A stretch of 20,039 nt of DNA from Alphaproteobacteria bacterium (GCA_004356215.1 SMXR01000005.1:1-20039), one strand, 5' to 3'; counted from the first letter of the stretch, positions 5,337 through 14,233 are shown. Program-made: numbers and translations. The notes: a model not told the origin generated them from the sequence alone.

Positions 5337-7304
5337 TTATCTATCCTTTGAAAACAGTTTTTCCAAAAAAGATTTTTCATCCTCTGCCTCTAGGTGCGGC
5401 AAAGGGTTAGGCGGCAGCCCGGTGTGGATATCTTGCATGGCATCGGCCCAAATATCAGCTGGAAGGGTGCCACCGGTGACACCCTTGGTTGGGCTGTTGT
5501 CATCATTGCCGACCCAGACCCCGGCTATATAATCGGCGCTGTAGCCAACAAACCAGGCATCCCTGAAATCTTGGCTGGTACCCGTTTTTCCAGCAATCGG
5601 ACGGCCAATTTTGGCACGCCTTCCGGTGCCAACCTCCACTGCATGAACAAGAATTTCCGTCATCCGGCGCAAGACTTTGGCTTTCAGAACCGGCGCCGCC
5701 TCAAAAGGCTGGCGGCGATACACTAAACCACCCGTTCCGGTGCGAATTTCCAAAATGGCGTAGGGGGTTGTTGGCCGACCCCCGTTTGCCAGGGCCGCGT
5801 AAAGGCTGGTCAGCGCCAAAGGGGTCATCTCATGAGCGCCCAGGGCCAGGCTTGGATGGGGCGGAATATTTTCTTCATAGCCAAGGCGCGTAGCCATCTC
5901 AATCACCCGCCCGCGCCCGGCCCGCTCAGAGACCTGGACCGCCACGGTGTTTAGCGAGAAGGCAAAAGCGTCCCTGAGCGACACTTCGCCGCGAAAGGTA
6001 TTGTCAAAATTATTCGGACTCCAGTCATCTATTGTCACCGGCCGGTCAACCATCCGGGTGTCGGGTTTCAGCCCTGCTTCGAGACCCGCCAGATAAACAA
6101 TTAACTTGAAGGCTGATCCGGTTTGCCTTCTTGCCTGGGTGGCTCGGTTAAACTGGCTTTTTTGATAAGCAACCCCGCCAACCATGGCCTTGATGGCGCC
6201 ATCGGGGCTTAAGATCACTATCGCCCCGTTGCTGACGCCCCGGCTTGCCCCCGGCCCCAGCAGGGTTTTAGCAAGCGCTTTGTCTGCCGCACCCTGGGCA
6301 AAGCGGTCAAGTGTTGTGTAAACAACAAACGGGCCAGCGGCGCCATCGCCAACCAAGCCGGGGATTTGATCTACAACCCAGTCGGTGAAATACCGGATAT
6401 TTCCCCCGCCGGCATTTCCCGGGATATGAGCCGGGCGCTGGCGGGCGCCTTTGGCTTCACTCTCAGATATGAAATTGCCATCGGCCATGGCCATTAAAAC
6501 CAAACTGGCGCGGGCAAAGGCGGTATCCCTATTCTTAAGCGGGGTGTAATTGGACGGTGCCTTGACCAACCCGGCTAATAATGCCGCCTCAGGCAGGCTT
6601 AAATTTTGCCCCGAATGATTAAAATAGCGCCGGGCGGCGGCATCAATGCCGTAAGCCCCGGATCCAAAATAAACCCGGTTCAGGTAAAGCGCGAGGATTT
6701 CCTCCTTGCTCAACTCATGCTCAAGCCGATAGGCCAAAAGCAATTCCTGGATTTTTCTTTTCAGGGTGCGGTCTGATGTCAAAAACAGGTTTTTGGCCAG
6801 CTGTTGGGTAATCGTGCTGGCCCCCTGGCGAGCTCGCATGGCCTTCAGGTTAACCCAGGCCGCGCGCAAGATACTTCTGAATTCGATGGCGCCATGATCA
6901 AAAAACCGTTGGTCTTCAATGGCGATGATCGCCGCTTTCATGGTGTCTGGAATTTCAGAATAGGCCAGGGTATCGGCAAAATAGGCGCCGTGGACCGCCA
7001 GCAATTCACCGCCAGCATCGCGCACCTCTATGCGCTTGTCCGCGCCTGGCGGCGGCAGGGTCTCTAAAGTTGGCAGGCCTTGAGTGAAGTAAAACATTGA
7101 CAGCGATAACGCCACCAGGCCCCAAACGCTAAACACCGCGCTCCAGTAAAAAAATTTGCCAACCTTGGTTTTGGGCGGCCCTTTAACCTTGGCCGCCTTA
7201 CCCGCGGGTTTGGCCCGGCGCGAGGAGAGCGAGGAACTGAGCCGGCTTAAAAGTCCCGGTTTGGTTTTTCTGGATGCACTTTTTCTCTTTTTTCGGGTGG
7301 CCAT
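5337..7304 (-). CDS. Class A penicillin-binding protein (PBP1A-like, transglycosylase/transpeptidase)
   Basis: The 655-residue protein polymerises and cross-links peptidoglycan in the periplasm. A very basic cytoplasmic tail (1-50) precedes a membrane helix (about 51-74). The GT51 transglycosylase domain (about 100-270) shows the catalytic Glu130 in AIEDQRFFDH, then GASTITQQLAKNLFL (161-175) and KIQELLLAYRLE. The transpeptidase domain (about 320-620) has SxxK as Ser397-AF-Lys400, SxN as Ser450-Leu-Asn452 and KTGT at 573-576, all in order, so both activities should be intact. The C-terminus is short with no extra domain. Only 11 bases separate it from gyrB upstream, so it may be the last gene of the dnaA-side transcript, though its own promoter inside gyrB cannot be excluded. 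Confidence 0.93.
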   Translation of the reverse strand: MATRKKRKSASRKTKPGLLSRLSSSLSSRRAKPAGKAAKVKGPPKTKVGKFFYWSAVFSVWGLVALSLSMFYFTQGLPTLETLPPPGADKRIEVRDAGGELLAVHGAYFADTLAYSEIPDTMKAAIIAIEDQRFFDHGAIEFRSILRAAWVNLKAMRARQGASTITQQLAKNLFLTSDRTLKRKIQELLLAYRLEHELSKEEILALYLNRVYFGSGAYGIDAAARRYFNHSGQNLSLPEAALLAGLVKAPSNYTPLKNRDTAFARASLVLMAMADGNFISESEAKGARQRPAHIPGNAGGGNIRYFTDWVVDQIPGLVGDGAAGPFVVYTTLDRFAQGAADKALAKTLLGPGASRGVSNGAIVILSPDGAIKAMVGGVAYQKSQFNRATQARRQTGSAFKLIVYLAGLEAGLKPDTRMVDRPVTIDDWSPNNFDNTFRGEVSLRDAFAFSLNTVAVQVSERAGRGRVIEMATRLGYEENIPPHPSLALGAHEMTPLALTSLYAALANGGRPTTPYAILEIRTGTGGLVYRRQPFEAAPVLKAKVLRRMTEILVHAVEVGTGRRAKIGRPIAGKTGTSQDFRDAWFVGYSADYIAGVWVGNDDNSPTKGVTGGTLPADIWADAMQDIHTGLPPNPLPHLEAEDEKSFLEKLFSKDR

Positions 7305-7315
7305 AATAGCCCGGT

Positions 7316-9763
7316 TTAAACGTCAAGATTGACGACATTAAGGGCATTTTCCTGAATAAATTCGCGGCGTTCCTCGACCACTTCACCCATCAGCTTGGAA
7401 AAAATCTCATCCGCGGTATCGGCCTGGGAAATTCTAACCTGCAGCAACGAGCGCGCTGTGGGGTCCAAAGTGGTTTCCCACAGTTGGCCGGGATTCATTT
7501 CACCAAGGCCTTTATAGCGCTGGATTGAAAGCCGGTGGCGGCCAAGTTTGAGAACCGACTGAAAAAGAGCCATCGGGGTGGCCCCGGACAAAGCATCATC
7601 ACCTTTTTTCAGGACAGCACCCTTGCCGAAAGCCTCAGACAAGGTCTGGGCAATTTCCGACAGTTTCCTGGCCTCGCCGCTTTGGATCAGCCCAAGATCT
7701 ATAGTATGGGTATCAGTGATACCGCGTACGGTCTGGGTAAAAAGAAAGGCATCCTTTTCGGCATTCCCGCTCCAGCCCCGTTCTTCTTCGTTGCTGCCCA
7801 GGCCGTTCAGGTCATCGGCAACGGCCTTGGCGATTTTTTTGGCATTTGCTGTCTTGCCCAGCGCCTTGGCTTCAAGTCCACCAGCCAGCGCCAGGGCCTC
7901 AACCAGGCCCCGGTGGTAACGACCCGGCAGCGAAGCCAAAAGCCGCGTTATGGTGCGAGCGCTTAGAACAATTTCTTTTAAATCCCGGGCTGCGTGGGCT
8001 ACGCCCTTGGCATCCTCAAAGGTGGCGTCTTCAAGCGCACAATCGATCAGATGGGCGTCAAGCGCGGCATCGTCCTTCAAGTAAACTTCTGACTTGCCAC
8101 GGGCCACCTTGTAAAGCGGCGGTTGCGCGATATAAAGATGGCCGCGTTCAATCAACTCACCCATTTGACGGTAAAAGAATGTCAGCAACAGCGTGCGGAT
8201 ATGGGCGCCATCAACATCGGCATCGGTCATAATAATAACTTTGTGGTAGCGCAGCTTTTCAAGGTCAAAATCATCGCGGCCAATGCTAGTGCCAAGCGCC
8301 TTGATCATGGTGCCAATCTCATTGGAAGCCAGCATGCGGTCAAATCGCGCCCTCTCCACATTCAGGATTTTACCCCGCAGCGGCAGGATCGCCTGGAATT
8401 TCCGGTCGCGTCCCTGTTTAGCCGACCCCCCCGCGCTATCACCCTCAACGATAAACAGCTCTGATTTGGCCGGATCCTTTTCCTGGCAATCGGCCAGCTT
8501 GCCGGGCAGATTTGAGATATCCAACGCGCCCTTGCGCCGGGTCAGGTCACGGGCTTTGCGCGCAGCATCACGGGCGATAGCGGCATCAACAATTTTCATC
8601 AGAATGGTTTTGGCCTCATTCGGGTGTTCCTCAAACCACTGGCCCAGTTTTTCGTTGACCACGCTTTCCACCACGGTCCGGACCTCGGACGACACCAACT
8701 TGTCTTTGGTCTGGCTTGAGAACTTGGGATCAGGCACCTTGACCGAAAGCACCGCAGTCAGGCCTTCCCGGGCATCATCACCCGAGATCGCGACTTTCAA
8801 TTTTTTTGCCATCCCGCTTTTGTTGACATAGCCGTTAATAGTCCGGGTCAGGGCGGCGCGAAAACCGGCCAGATGGGCGCCGCCATCGCGCTGGGGAATA
8901 TTATTGGTAAAGCACAAAACATTTTCATGATAACTGTCATTCCAATGCAACGACAATTCTAGCGTGGTGCCATCGCGCTCGCCGGTAATCGTGATCGGGT
9001 CACCAGCGACCGAGTTTTTATTGCGGTCCAGGTATTTGACAAAGGCGGTGATGCCGCCCTCGTAGTGCAGGACAATTTCTTTTTTTTCAACATGGCGGTG
9101 GTCGCGCAGGTGAAGGTTTACCTCCGAGTTCAGAAACGCCAGCTCACGCAAGCGGTGCTTCAGGGTTTCAAAATCATATTCGAGGATGGAAAAGGTTTTG
9201 GGCGATGGTAAAAAATGAACCTGGGTACCGGTTTTGCCTTTGGAATCGCCAGTGGCCTTCAGGGGTTTAACGGTGTCGCCATTTTTAAATTTAACAAAAT
9301 GTTCCTTGCCATCGCGCCAGATTGTCAGTTCCAGCCATTTGGAAAGCGCGTTTACAACTGACACGCCAACGCCATGCAGGCCGCCGGAAATCTTGTAGGA
9401 ATTCTGGTCAAACTTGCCTCCAGCATGCAGTTGGGTCATGATCACTTCAGCAGCTGAAATGCCTTCCTCTTCATGAATATCAACAGGAATGCCGCGGCCA
9501 TTATCAAAAACGGTCACAGAACCATCGGGGTTCAGGGTAATTTCGATCCGATCGCAAAAACCAGCCAGCGCCTCATCAATGGAGTTATCGGTAACCTCAT
9601 AAACCATTTGGTGCAGGCCTGATCCGTCCTCGGTATCACCAATATACATGCCGGGCCGCTTGCGAACTGCATCAAGACCCTTCAGGACCTTGATCGAATC
9701 GGCGCTGTAATCACTGTTTGCGGCTTCAGGTTTGGCTACGGTTTTTTTCTTGTTCTTTCTCAT
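7316..9763 (-). CDS. gyrB: DNA gyrase subunit B
   Basis: The 815-residue protein is the ATPase subunit of DNA gyrase, which introduces negative supercoils with GyrA. The GHKL ATPase domain includes EVTDNSIDEAL (about 56-66), DNGRGIPVD (about 87-95) and the GGLHGVGVSVVNAL lid (127-140). The TOPRIM domain shows EGDSAGGSAKQG (Glu440) and the metal-binding DADVDGAHIRT (Asp514, Asp516, Asp518). The C-terminal QRYKGLGEMNP and the ending NVVNLDV are typical. Length suits GyrB, not the shorter ParE, and the position after recF supports gyrB. Codons 4-20 are a lysine- and alanine-rich extension. It starts 16 bases after the recF stop, so the two are probably co-transcribed. Confidence 0.97.
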   Translation of the reverse strand: MRKNKKKTVAKPEAANSDYSADSIKVLKGLDAVRKRPGMYIGDTEDGSGLHQMVYEVTDNSIDEALAGFCDRIEITLNPDGSVTVFDNGRGIPVDIHEEEGISAAEVIMTQLHAGGKFDQNSYKISGGLHGVGVSVVNALSKWLELTIWRDGKEHFVKFKNGDTVKPLKATGDSKGKTGTQVHFLPSPKTFSILEYDFETLKHRLRELAFLNSEVNLHLRDHRHVEKKEIVLHYEGGITAFVKYLDRNKNSVAGDPITITGERDGTTLELSLHWNDSYHENVLCFTNNIPQRDGGAHLAGFRAALTRTINGYVNKSGMAKKLKVAISGDDAREGLTAVLSVKVPDPKFSSQTKDKLVSSEVRTVVESVVNEKLGQWFEEHPNEAKTILMKIVDAAIARDAARKARDLTRRKGALDISNLPGKLADCQEKDPAKSELFIVEGDSAGGSAKQGRDRKFQAILPLRGKILNVERARFDRMLASNEIGTMIKALGTSIGRDDFDLEKLRYHKVIIMTDADVDGAHIRTLLLTFFYRQMGELIERGHLYIAQPPLYKVARGKSEVYLKDDAALDAHLIDCALEDATFEDAKGVAHAARDLKEIVLSARTITRLLASLPGRYHRGLVEALALAGGLEAKALGKTANAKKIAKAVADDLNGLGSNEEERGWSGNAEKDAFLFTQTVRGITDTHTIDLGLIQSGEARKLSEIAQTLSEAFGKGAVLKKGDDALSGATPMALFQSVLKLGRHRLSIQRYKGLGEMNPGQLWETTLDPTARSLLQVRISQADTADEIFSKLMGEVVEERREFIQENALNVVNLDV

Positions 9764-9779
9764 GTTTTTTTCCGTTTTG

Positions 9780-10994
9780 TTACGCGTTTTTCATCTCGGT
9801 AAGGGTGCCATCTTCGACATGAAAGAATGTCGCCCGACCCTTAAGGGGGGCAAAAAGCCCGGCATCGGTTCCGGTCATCCAGGTTTGAATTCCAAAATCT
9901 GAAATTTCATCGAACAGGGCCCTGCGGCGCTCTTCATCAAGGTGGGCCGCCAACTCATCCAGCAACAATAGGGGGGCCCGCCCGCGGGCGCTGATCTGTG
10001 AGCGCACCGCGCCAAAGATAAGGGCTATCAGCATCGCCTTTTGTTCGCCCGTAGAACACTGCCCGGCAGGCATTGATTTCAGCGGATGCCAGGCCACCAG
10101 ATCGGTTTTGTGGGGGCCCTTGGTGGTGCGACCACTATAGCCATCAACCCGTCTGGCCTTTTTCAGCAAACCGGTAAATTTTTCTTCTGCTTCCAGCGCC
10201 GGAAGCGTGCTCACTAAATCTTCCATATCCCCCTCAAGGGCGATAACCGGGACCGGGAAAAGGCTTTTTTTCTTAAATTTCATGTTTGCCTTAAGTATTT
10301 GAAGCGCCTCTAACCGGGTTGCCGCCAGTGCCGTGGCGTACTCAGCCATGCGCCGCTCAATAGCGGCCAGCCAGGCTTCGTCGCCATGACCGCCACCATC
10401 CACCAAAAGCCGAAGGCGTTCCCGCATGGTTTTTTCGTAGGCCGAGATTTGGCTGGCGTGTTCGGGAAACAGGCCGGTGACAAGTTGATCGAAAAAGCGG
10501 CGCCGCTCTGAGGCCCCATTCTGGAAAAGACGGTCCATCCTGGGCGTAAGCCAGATGACAGAAAGGTAGGGGGCGAGGCTGGAAGCGCTGGAAAAACGTT
10601 CATCGTCAACCATCACATAGCGCCGGGCACGGCCTTTATTTGCTTCGCCTCCAGATCCTTTGCCATAGTCTATGGCGCAGCCTATCCGCTGGTTTTTGCC
10701 ATCGCAAACCAGGGTTCCGGAAACCGCCCAGGGGCCGGGGCCGGCATTGTGCGTGATGTCAGCCAAACGGGCCCCGCGCAACCCGCGGCCAGGGCCAAGA
10801 TAAGATATTGCTTCAAGAAGGTTGGTTTTGCCGGCACCATTTTCACCGCTCAACACCACCAAATTCCGGTTCGCTTCCGGAAGTGTCAACCGAAGAGAAG
10901 GATAATTTCTGAAAAGCGTCAGATCAAGCTGGGATACGGCAATACTTGTTTCAGTTTTGTGCCCGGGCTTGGTCATCGTTGCTGTGTGGACCAT
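9780..10994 (-). CDS. recF: DNA replication and repair protein RecF
   Basis: The 404-residue protein is an SMC-like ATPase that helps load RecA onto gapped DNA with RecO and RecR. The N-terminal LFRNYPSLRL is the family's opening strand. Walker A is GENGAGKTN (50-58), an ERRRFFDQL segment follows the WLTPRMDRLF stretch, the ABC signature is CSTGEQKAML and Walker B is LLLLDELAAHLD, followed by TWMTGTD. All ATP-site motifs are present. It is somewhat longer than the usual 360-380 residues, with an N-terminal extension of about 15 residues; ATG 10974-10976 (residue 7) is an alternative start, and neither has a strong ribosome binding site. It lies 46 bases after dnaN and 16 before gyrB. Confidence 0.95.
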   Translation of the reverse strand: MVHTATMTKPGHKTETSIAVSQLDLTLFRNYPSLRLTLPEANRNLVVLSGENGAGKTNLLEAISYLGPGRGLRGARLADITHNAGPGPWAVSGTLVCDGKNQRIGCAIDYGKGSGGEANKGRARRYVMVDDERFSSASSLAPYLSVIWLTPRMDRLFQNGASERRRFFDQLVTGLFPEHASQISAYEKTMRERLRLLVDGGGHGDEAWLAAIERRMAEYATALAATRLEALQILKANMKFKKKSLFPVPVIALEGDMEDLVSTLPALEAEEKFTGLLKKARRVDGYSGRTTKGPHKTDLVAWHPLKSMPAGQCSTGEQKAMLIALIFGAVRSQISARGRAPLLLLDELAAHLDEERRRALFDEISDFGIQTWMTGTDAGLFAPLKGRATFFHVEDGTLTEMKNA

Positions 10995-11040
10995 GGTGTG
11001 CCATTTCCGGCTAAATGAATATGCGTTTTCCCAGACGAGG

Positions 11041-12153
11041 TCAGACCCGCATTGGCATCAGAACATAAAGCGCATCTTTATCGCCGCTGTCCCTGATCAG
11101 GGTCGGCGAGGCAGAATCGGCCAATTCCATATTCACGGTGTCGCCCTCAATCTGATGCAGGATGTCCAGCAGGTAGCGGGCATTAAAGCCAATTTCCATT
11201 GGCTCGGCTTCATAACTGACGCTAACCTCTTCGGTTGCGGTGCCGCTTTCCGGGCTGTTGACCGAAAGAACTATGGCGTCTTTTTTCATGCTGAATTTTA
11301 CCGAACGGGTGCGTTCGGTCGAAATTGTCGAAACCCTGTCCACAGCTTCGGCCAGTACGTGGCCATCAACCTCAAGCTTTTTCTCGTTGGTGGTCGGGAT
11401 CACCCTTTTATAGTCGGGGAAGGTGCCATCGATCAGCTTTGAGGTAAAAATGGTTGAATCGAAGGTAAACTTGATCTTGGTATCGGACAGGCTGATATCA
11501 ATATCACCATCAAATTCTTCAATAAGCTTTCTGAGCTCGCCGACAGTTTTCCTTGGAACAATTACGCCGGGCATACCCTTAGAGCCTTTCGGCGCAGCAA
11601 TCTCTACCCGCGCCATGCGGTGACCATCAGTGGAAACCGCGCGCAGCAAATCCTTGCCGTCCGAAACCACATGCAGGTAAATCCCGTTCAGGTAATACCG
11701 GGTTTCTTCGGTCGATATGGCAAACTTGGTTTTATCAATAAGTTTTTTAAGGTCTGTTGAAGACAGGGTGAATTTATGCGGCATGTCACCTTCCGACATG
11801 ACCGGAAAATCTTCCTTGGGCAGGCCAGCAAGGTGGAAGTCAGAGCGCCCGGCCTTGACCTGCAGGCGATTGTCGTCCCCAAGGTTCAATTCGATCTGGG
11901 CGCCCTCCGGCAACTTCCTGACAATATCAAACATGGTGTGGGCGGGAACTGTGATTGCGCCACTCTTTTTCACATCTGCTTCGGTTTTTTCAATGATCGA
12001 CAGATCCAGGTCGGTTGCGGTCAGCGATACCACGCCGTCTTCGGCTTCGATCTGAACATTTGATAGAATAGGAATTGTATTCCGACGCTCAACAACACTT
12101 TGAACGTGTCCCAAAGTCTTCAAAAAATTGCCTCGTTCTATGGTCAGCTGCAT
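11041..12153 (-). CDS. dnaN: DNA polymerase III beta subunit (sliding clamp)
   Basis: The 370-residue protein forms the ring-shaped dimeric clamp that tethers DNA polymerase III and other clamp-binding proteins to DNA. It shows the standard opening MQLTIERGNFLKTLGHVQSV with RRNTIPILSNV, the central YYLNGIYLH and STDGHRMA motifs (about 150-175), and the C-terminal LYVLMPMRV, whose MPMR segment lines the partner-binding groove. The length is normal and the three-domain pattern is intact. It follows dnaA after an unusually feature-rich 273-base gap. The ribosome binding site is poor (GGGAACGGG further upstream than ideal). Confidence 0.97.
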   Translation of the reverse strand: MQLTIERGNFLKTLGHVQSVVERRNTIPILSNVQIEAEDGVVSLTATDLDLSIIEKTEADVKKSGAITVPAHTMFDIVRKLPEGAQIELNLGDDNRLQVKAGRSDFHLAGLPKEDFPVMSEGDMPHKFTLSSTDLKKLIDKTKFAISTEETRYYLNGIYLHVVSDGKDLLRAVSTDGHRMARVEIAAPKGSKGMPGVIVPRKTVGELRKLIEEFDGDIDISLSDTKIKFTFDSTIFTSKLIDGTFPDYKRVIPTTNEKKLEVDGHVLAEAVDRVSTISTERTRSVKFSMKKDAIVLSVNSPESGTATEEVSVSYEAEPMEIGFNARYLLDILHQIEGDTVNMELADSASPTLIRDSGDKDALYVLMPMRV

Positions 12154-12224
12154 TGGCTCAGCCCGTTCCCTTTTTTGTTAAATTTGAAAATCCAAAAACC
12201 CTTGATTTATGCGGTTTTTAGAGA

Positions 12225-12264
12225 AAATTATTTTGGTTTTCATCAAATTATCGTGGTTTTCATC
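12225..12264. repeat. Tandem 20-bp direct repeat upstream of dnaN
   Basis: AAATTATTTTGGTTTTCATC (12225-12244) is followed without a gap by AAATTATCGTGGTTTTCATC (12245-12264): 18 of 20 bases agree, the differences being adjacent (TT versus CG). The pair sits 72-111 bases upstream of the dnaN start. Two helical turns per unit would place bound proteins on the same DNA face. The role is unknown. Confidence 0.7.
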
Positions 12265-12275
12265 CCCGTGAATGT

Positions 12276-12289
12276 GTGTTTCGAAACAC
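12276..12289. promoter_or_regulatory. Perfect 14-bp palindrome, possible operator of dnaN
   Basis: GTGTTTCGAAACAC is a perfect palindrome 123 bases upstream of dnaN, next to the tandem repeat. Perfect symmetry and a non-coding location suit a dimeric regulator site. I know of no matching regulator consensus. Confidence 0.4.
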
Positions 12290-12348
12290 CATATGCCATT
12301 TTTACGCCTGAGAATAGCAAAATGTGGTGTTTTTCCAAGGTTTTTTGC

Positions 12349-12372
12349 CGGATTTTTCATGGAAAAAATCCG
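12349..12372. other. Hairpin downstream of dnaA
   Basis: CGGATTTTT and AAAAATCCG can pair around a central CATGGA-type loop, 55 bases after the dnaA stop. On the minus strand the stem is followed by GGCAAAAAACC rather than a T-run, so it does not look like a Rho-independent terminator. It might serve as an attenuator or an mRNA-stability hairpin between dnaA and dnaN. Confidence 0.4.
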
Positions 12373-12426
12373 ATATTTCCTGCCCCAAAAAATGGCCCTG
12401 TACAGAACCAGACTAATCCCCTGGAC

Positions 12427-13767
12427 TTACCCCTCAAGAAGCTGCGAAAGCCGGTTGATATCATCTTCCAGGGTGCTATCGGTACGTCTCAAGTCATCGA
12501 TCTTTCGAACCGCATGGATCACCGTGGTATGGTCGCGGCCACCGAACTTTCTGCCGATCTCCGGCAGTGAGCGACTGGTCATTCGCTTTGCCAGATACAT
12601 CGCCACCTGGCGCGGCCGGGCAATATCACGGGCACGCCGGGCGGAAAGAATTTCAGACAGCCGCAAATTATAATAATCCGAAACCTGGCGCTGGATTTCA
12701 TCGATGGTTACCTTGCGGTCGTTGGCTCTGAGCAAGTCCTGCAAAACGCTTCGGGTCATATCGATACTGATCGCCTGACCGGTCAATTCAGCGTAAGCCA
12801 CCACCCGGTTAAGCGCGCCTTCAAGTTCACGCACGTTGGAGGTAATTTTGGCCGCCAGGAATTCCAGGACATCTTTGGCGATGTCGGTGTTGGCAAAATT
12901 GAGCGCCTTGGATTGCAGGATGCCGAGGCGCAGCTCATAATCAGTCGGGTGGACATCAGCTACCAGACCCCAGCCCAGCCGCGAACGGATGCGCTCTTCA
13001 ATCCCCGCCAGATCTGTCGGCGAGCGATCGGCAGAAATGACGACCTGGCGACGGTTGTCAACCAGGGCATTAAAGGTGTGGAAAAATTCTTCCTGGGTCG
13101 ACTCTTTGTTGGCGATGAACTGGACATCGTCGATCATCAACAACTCGACGGTGCGAAACTGGCGTTTAAATTCCACCGTTGTTTTGCCGCGGATGGCTGA
13201 AATAAACTGGTACATGAATTTTTCCGCAGACATGTACATAATTTTTCGTTTGGGGTCGGTCTGCACCACTTCGGTGGCGATAGCGTGCATCAAATGGGTT
13301 TTGCCAAGGCCAACGCCACCATGCAAAAATAATGGGTTGAAGGGCACCTCTTTACTTTCAGCCACACGTTTTGCCGCGGCATAGGCAAACTCATTGGATT
13401 TGCCGACAACAAACGAATCAAAAGTATACCGCGGGTCAATAACACTGCCGAAGCTGTCGGTTAAAACCTCCCCGCCTCTGGCGGTAGCCGGGCTTTGGGT
13501 TTGTTGGCCTGCGGATGATTTTTCAACCGTGATGTCGACACTAAAAACCTTGCCGCCCTCGCGGCTCCACAAATCCCTGATCCGGTCGGCATAGTGACGC
13601 CGCACCCAGTCACGAACAAAAGGGGTGCGCGCGGAAAATAAAACGGTGCCATCTTCAATGCTTTTGAAGTTCAGTTTTTGAATCCAGGCATTAAAGGCAT
13701 GGTCGCCGATTTCGGCCTTTAAGATGGCTTGAATTCTGGTCCAGAGACCGGTTTCGTTATTTTCCAT
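12427..13767 (-). CDS. dnaA: Chromosomal replication initiator protein DnaA
   Basis: The 446-residue protein binds DnaA boxes and opens the origin. Domain I (about 1-80) carries the helicase-loading face including WIQKLNF, a short linker (about 81-112) follows, and the AAA+ domain (about 113-330) has Walker A GGVGLGKTH (150-158, Lys156), Walker B LLMIDDVQF (Asp213, Asp214) and the box VII region IRSRLGWGL. Domain IV (about 350-446) contains the DNA-binding signature GGRDHTTVIHA (409-419). All key residues are present and the length is normal for alphaproteobacteria. GAGGAAA lies just before the ATG. The 549-base region upstream contains a DnaA box, so autoregulation and origin function are both plausible. 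Confidence 0.97.
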   Translation of the reverse strand: MENNETGLWTRIQAILKAEIGDHAFNAWIQKLNFKSIEDGTVLFSARTPFVRDWVRRHYADRIRDLWSREGGKVFSVDITVEKSSAGQQTQSPATARGGEVLTDSFGSVIDPRYTFDSFVVGKSNEFAYAAAKRVAESKEVPFNPLFLHGGVGLGKTHLMHAIATEVVQTDPKRKIMYMSAEKFMYQFISAIRGKTTVEFKRQFRTVELLMIDDVQFIANKESTQEEFFHTFNALVDNRRQVVISADRSPTDLAGIEERIRSRLGWGLVADVHPTDYELRLGILQSKALNFANTDIAKDVLEFLAAKITSNVRELEGALNRVVAYAELTGQAISIDMTRSVLQDLLRANDRKVTIDEIQRQVSDYYNLRLSEILSARRARDIARPRQVAMYLAKRMTSRSLPEIGRKFGGRDHTTVIHAVRKIDDLRRTDSTLEDDINRLSQLLEG

Positions 13768-14074
13768 TTTCCTCTTTACGCTCCCCTCAAACGAAATTTT
13801 TTCACCCCAAGGACTTTTCCAAAACTGGCAAACATACCCTTTTCCGATCCTGATTCCTGAATAAAATCAAAGGCCTCGGTATCGAACTTTAACCTTGCAC
13901 CCCAGCAGCCAGAGTTTCTGGGCGGTGGCATCACGGTGGTATCTGATTTTAATACCCTTGGGAAAATATCCCCTGATCAGCCCCCGAAAACCATAAAATT
14001 TCCAGAAAACCCGCTATTTTTTGTTGCTTTATGAGGTTGGGCCAATGTCGACCGTTCAATTGCAACACCCTAAC

Positions 14075-14083
14075 TGTGGATAA
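14075..14083 (-). promoter_or_regulatory. Perfect DnaA box (TTATCCACA)
   Basis: TGTGGATAA on the plus strand is the exact complement of the consensus TTATCCACA. It lies about 308 bases upstream of the dnaA start, just left of the AT-rich run. It could serve dnaA autoregulation, origin function, or both. Confidence 0.7.
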
Positions 14084-14195
14084 GATACTAAGACAATTAG
14101 TGTGTGACAATAGCCCAAGATTACAAAATAAATTTTTGAATCTGTACCTAGGGGCTTTAATGGCGCGACCCACCAAATCTTGGTCAAGCCCAAGA

Positions 14196-14233
14196 ATAAA
14201 AAAAAATTCCGGGCCTAAACTTTTAGGGCCAGG
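14196..14233 (-). terminator. Rho-independent terminator of rpsT
   Basis: On the minus strand GGCCCTAAA-AG-TTTAGGCCC forms a strong stem (one mismatch, extendable by flanking CC/GG), followed after GGAA by a run of T (A-run 14198-14206 on the plus strand, joined to TT). It lies about 85 bases after the rpsT stop and would separate rpsT transcription from the candidate origin and dnaA. Confidence 0.8.

Larger units (their letters stand above)
12154..12426. other. dnaA-dnaN intergenic region
   Basis: This 273-base AT-rich stretch has no convincing gene: a 60-codon minus-strand frame at 12178-12360 lacks a ribosome binding site and overlaps the hairpin. It contains a hairpin at 12349-12372, a 14-bp palindrome at 12276-12289, a tandem 20-bp repeat at 12225-12264 and a 7-bp inverted repeat (AAAAACC / GGTTTTT) at about 12194-12219. 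No perfect DnaA box is seen. It probably carries dnaN's own promoter, which I cannot place. Confidence 0.7.

Noticed and set aside
7535..8831. Several long plus-strand ORFs opposite gyrB
   Set aside because: They are antisense shadows of the strongly conserved gyrB coding sequence, with no ribosome binding sites or recognisable domains.
12178..12360. 60-residue minus-strand ORF in the dnaA-dnaN gap
   Set aside because: No ribosome binding site, overlaps a hairpin and the tandem repeat, AT-rich composition typical of non-coding DNA, and no recognisable domain.
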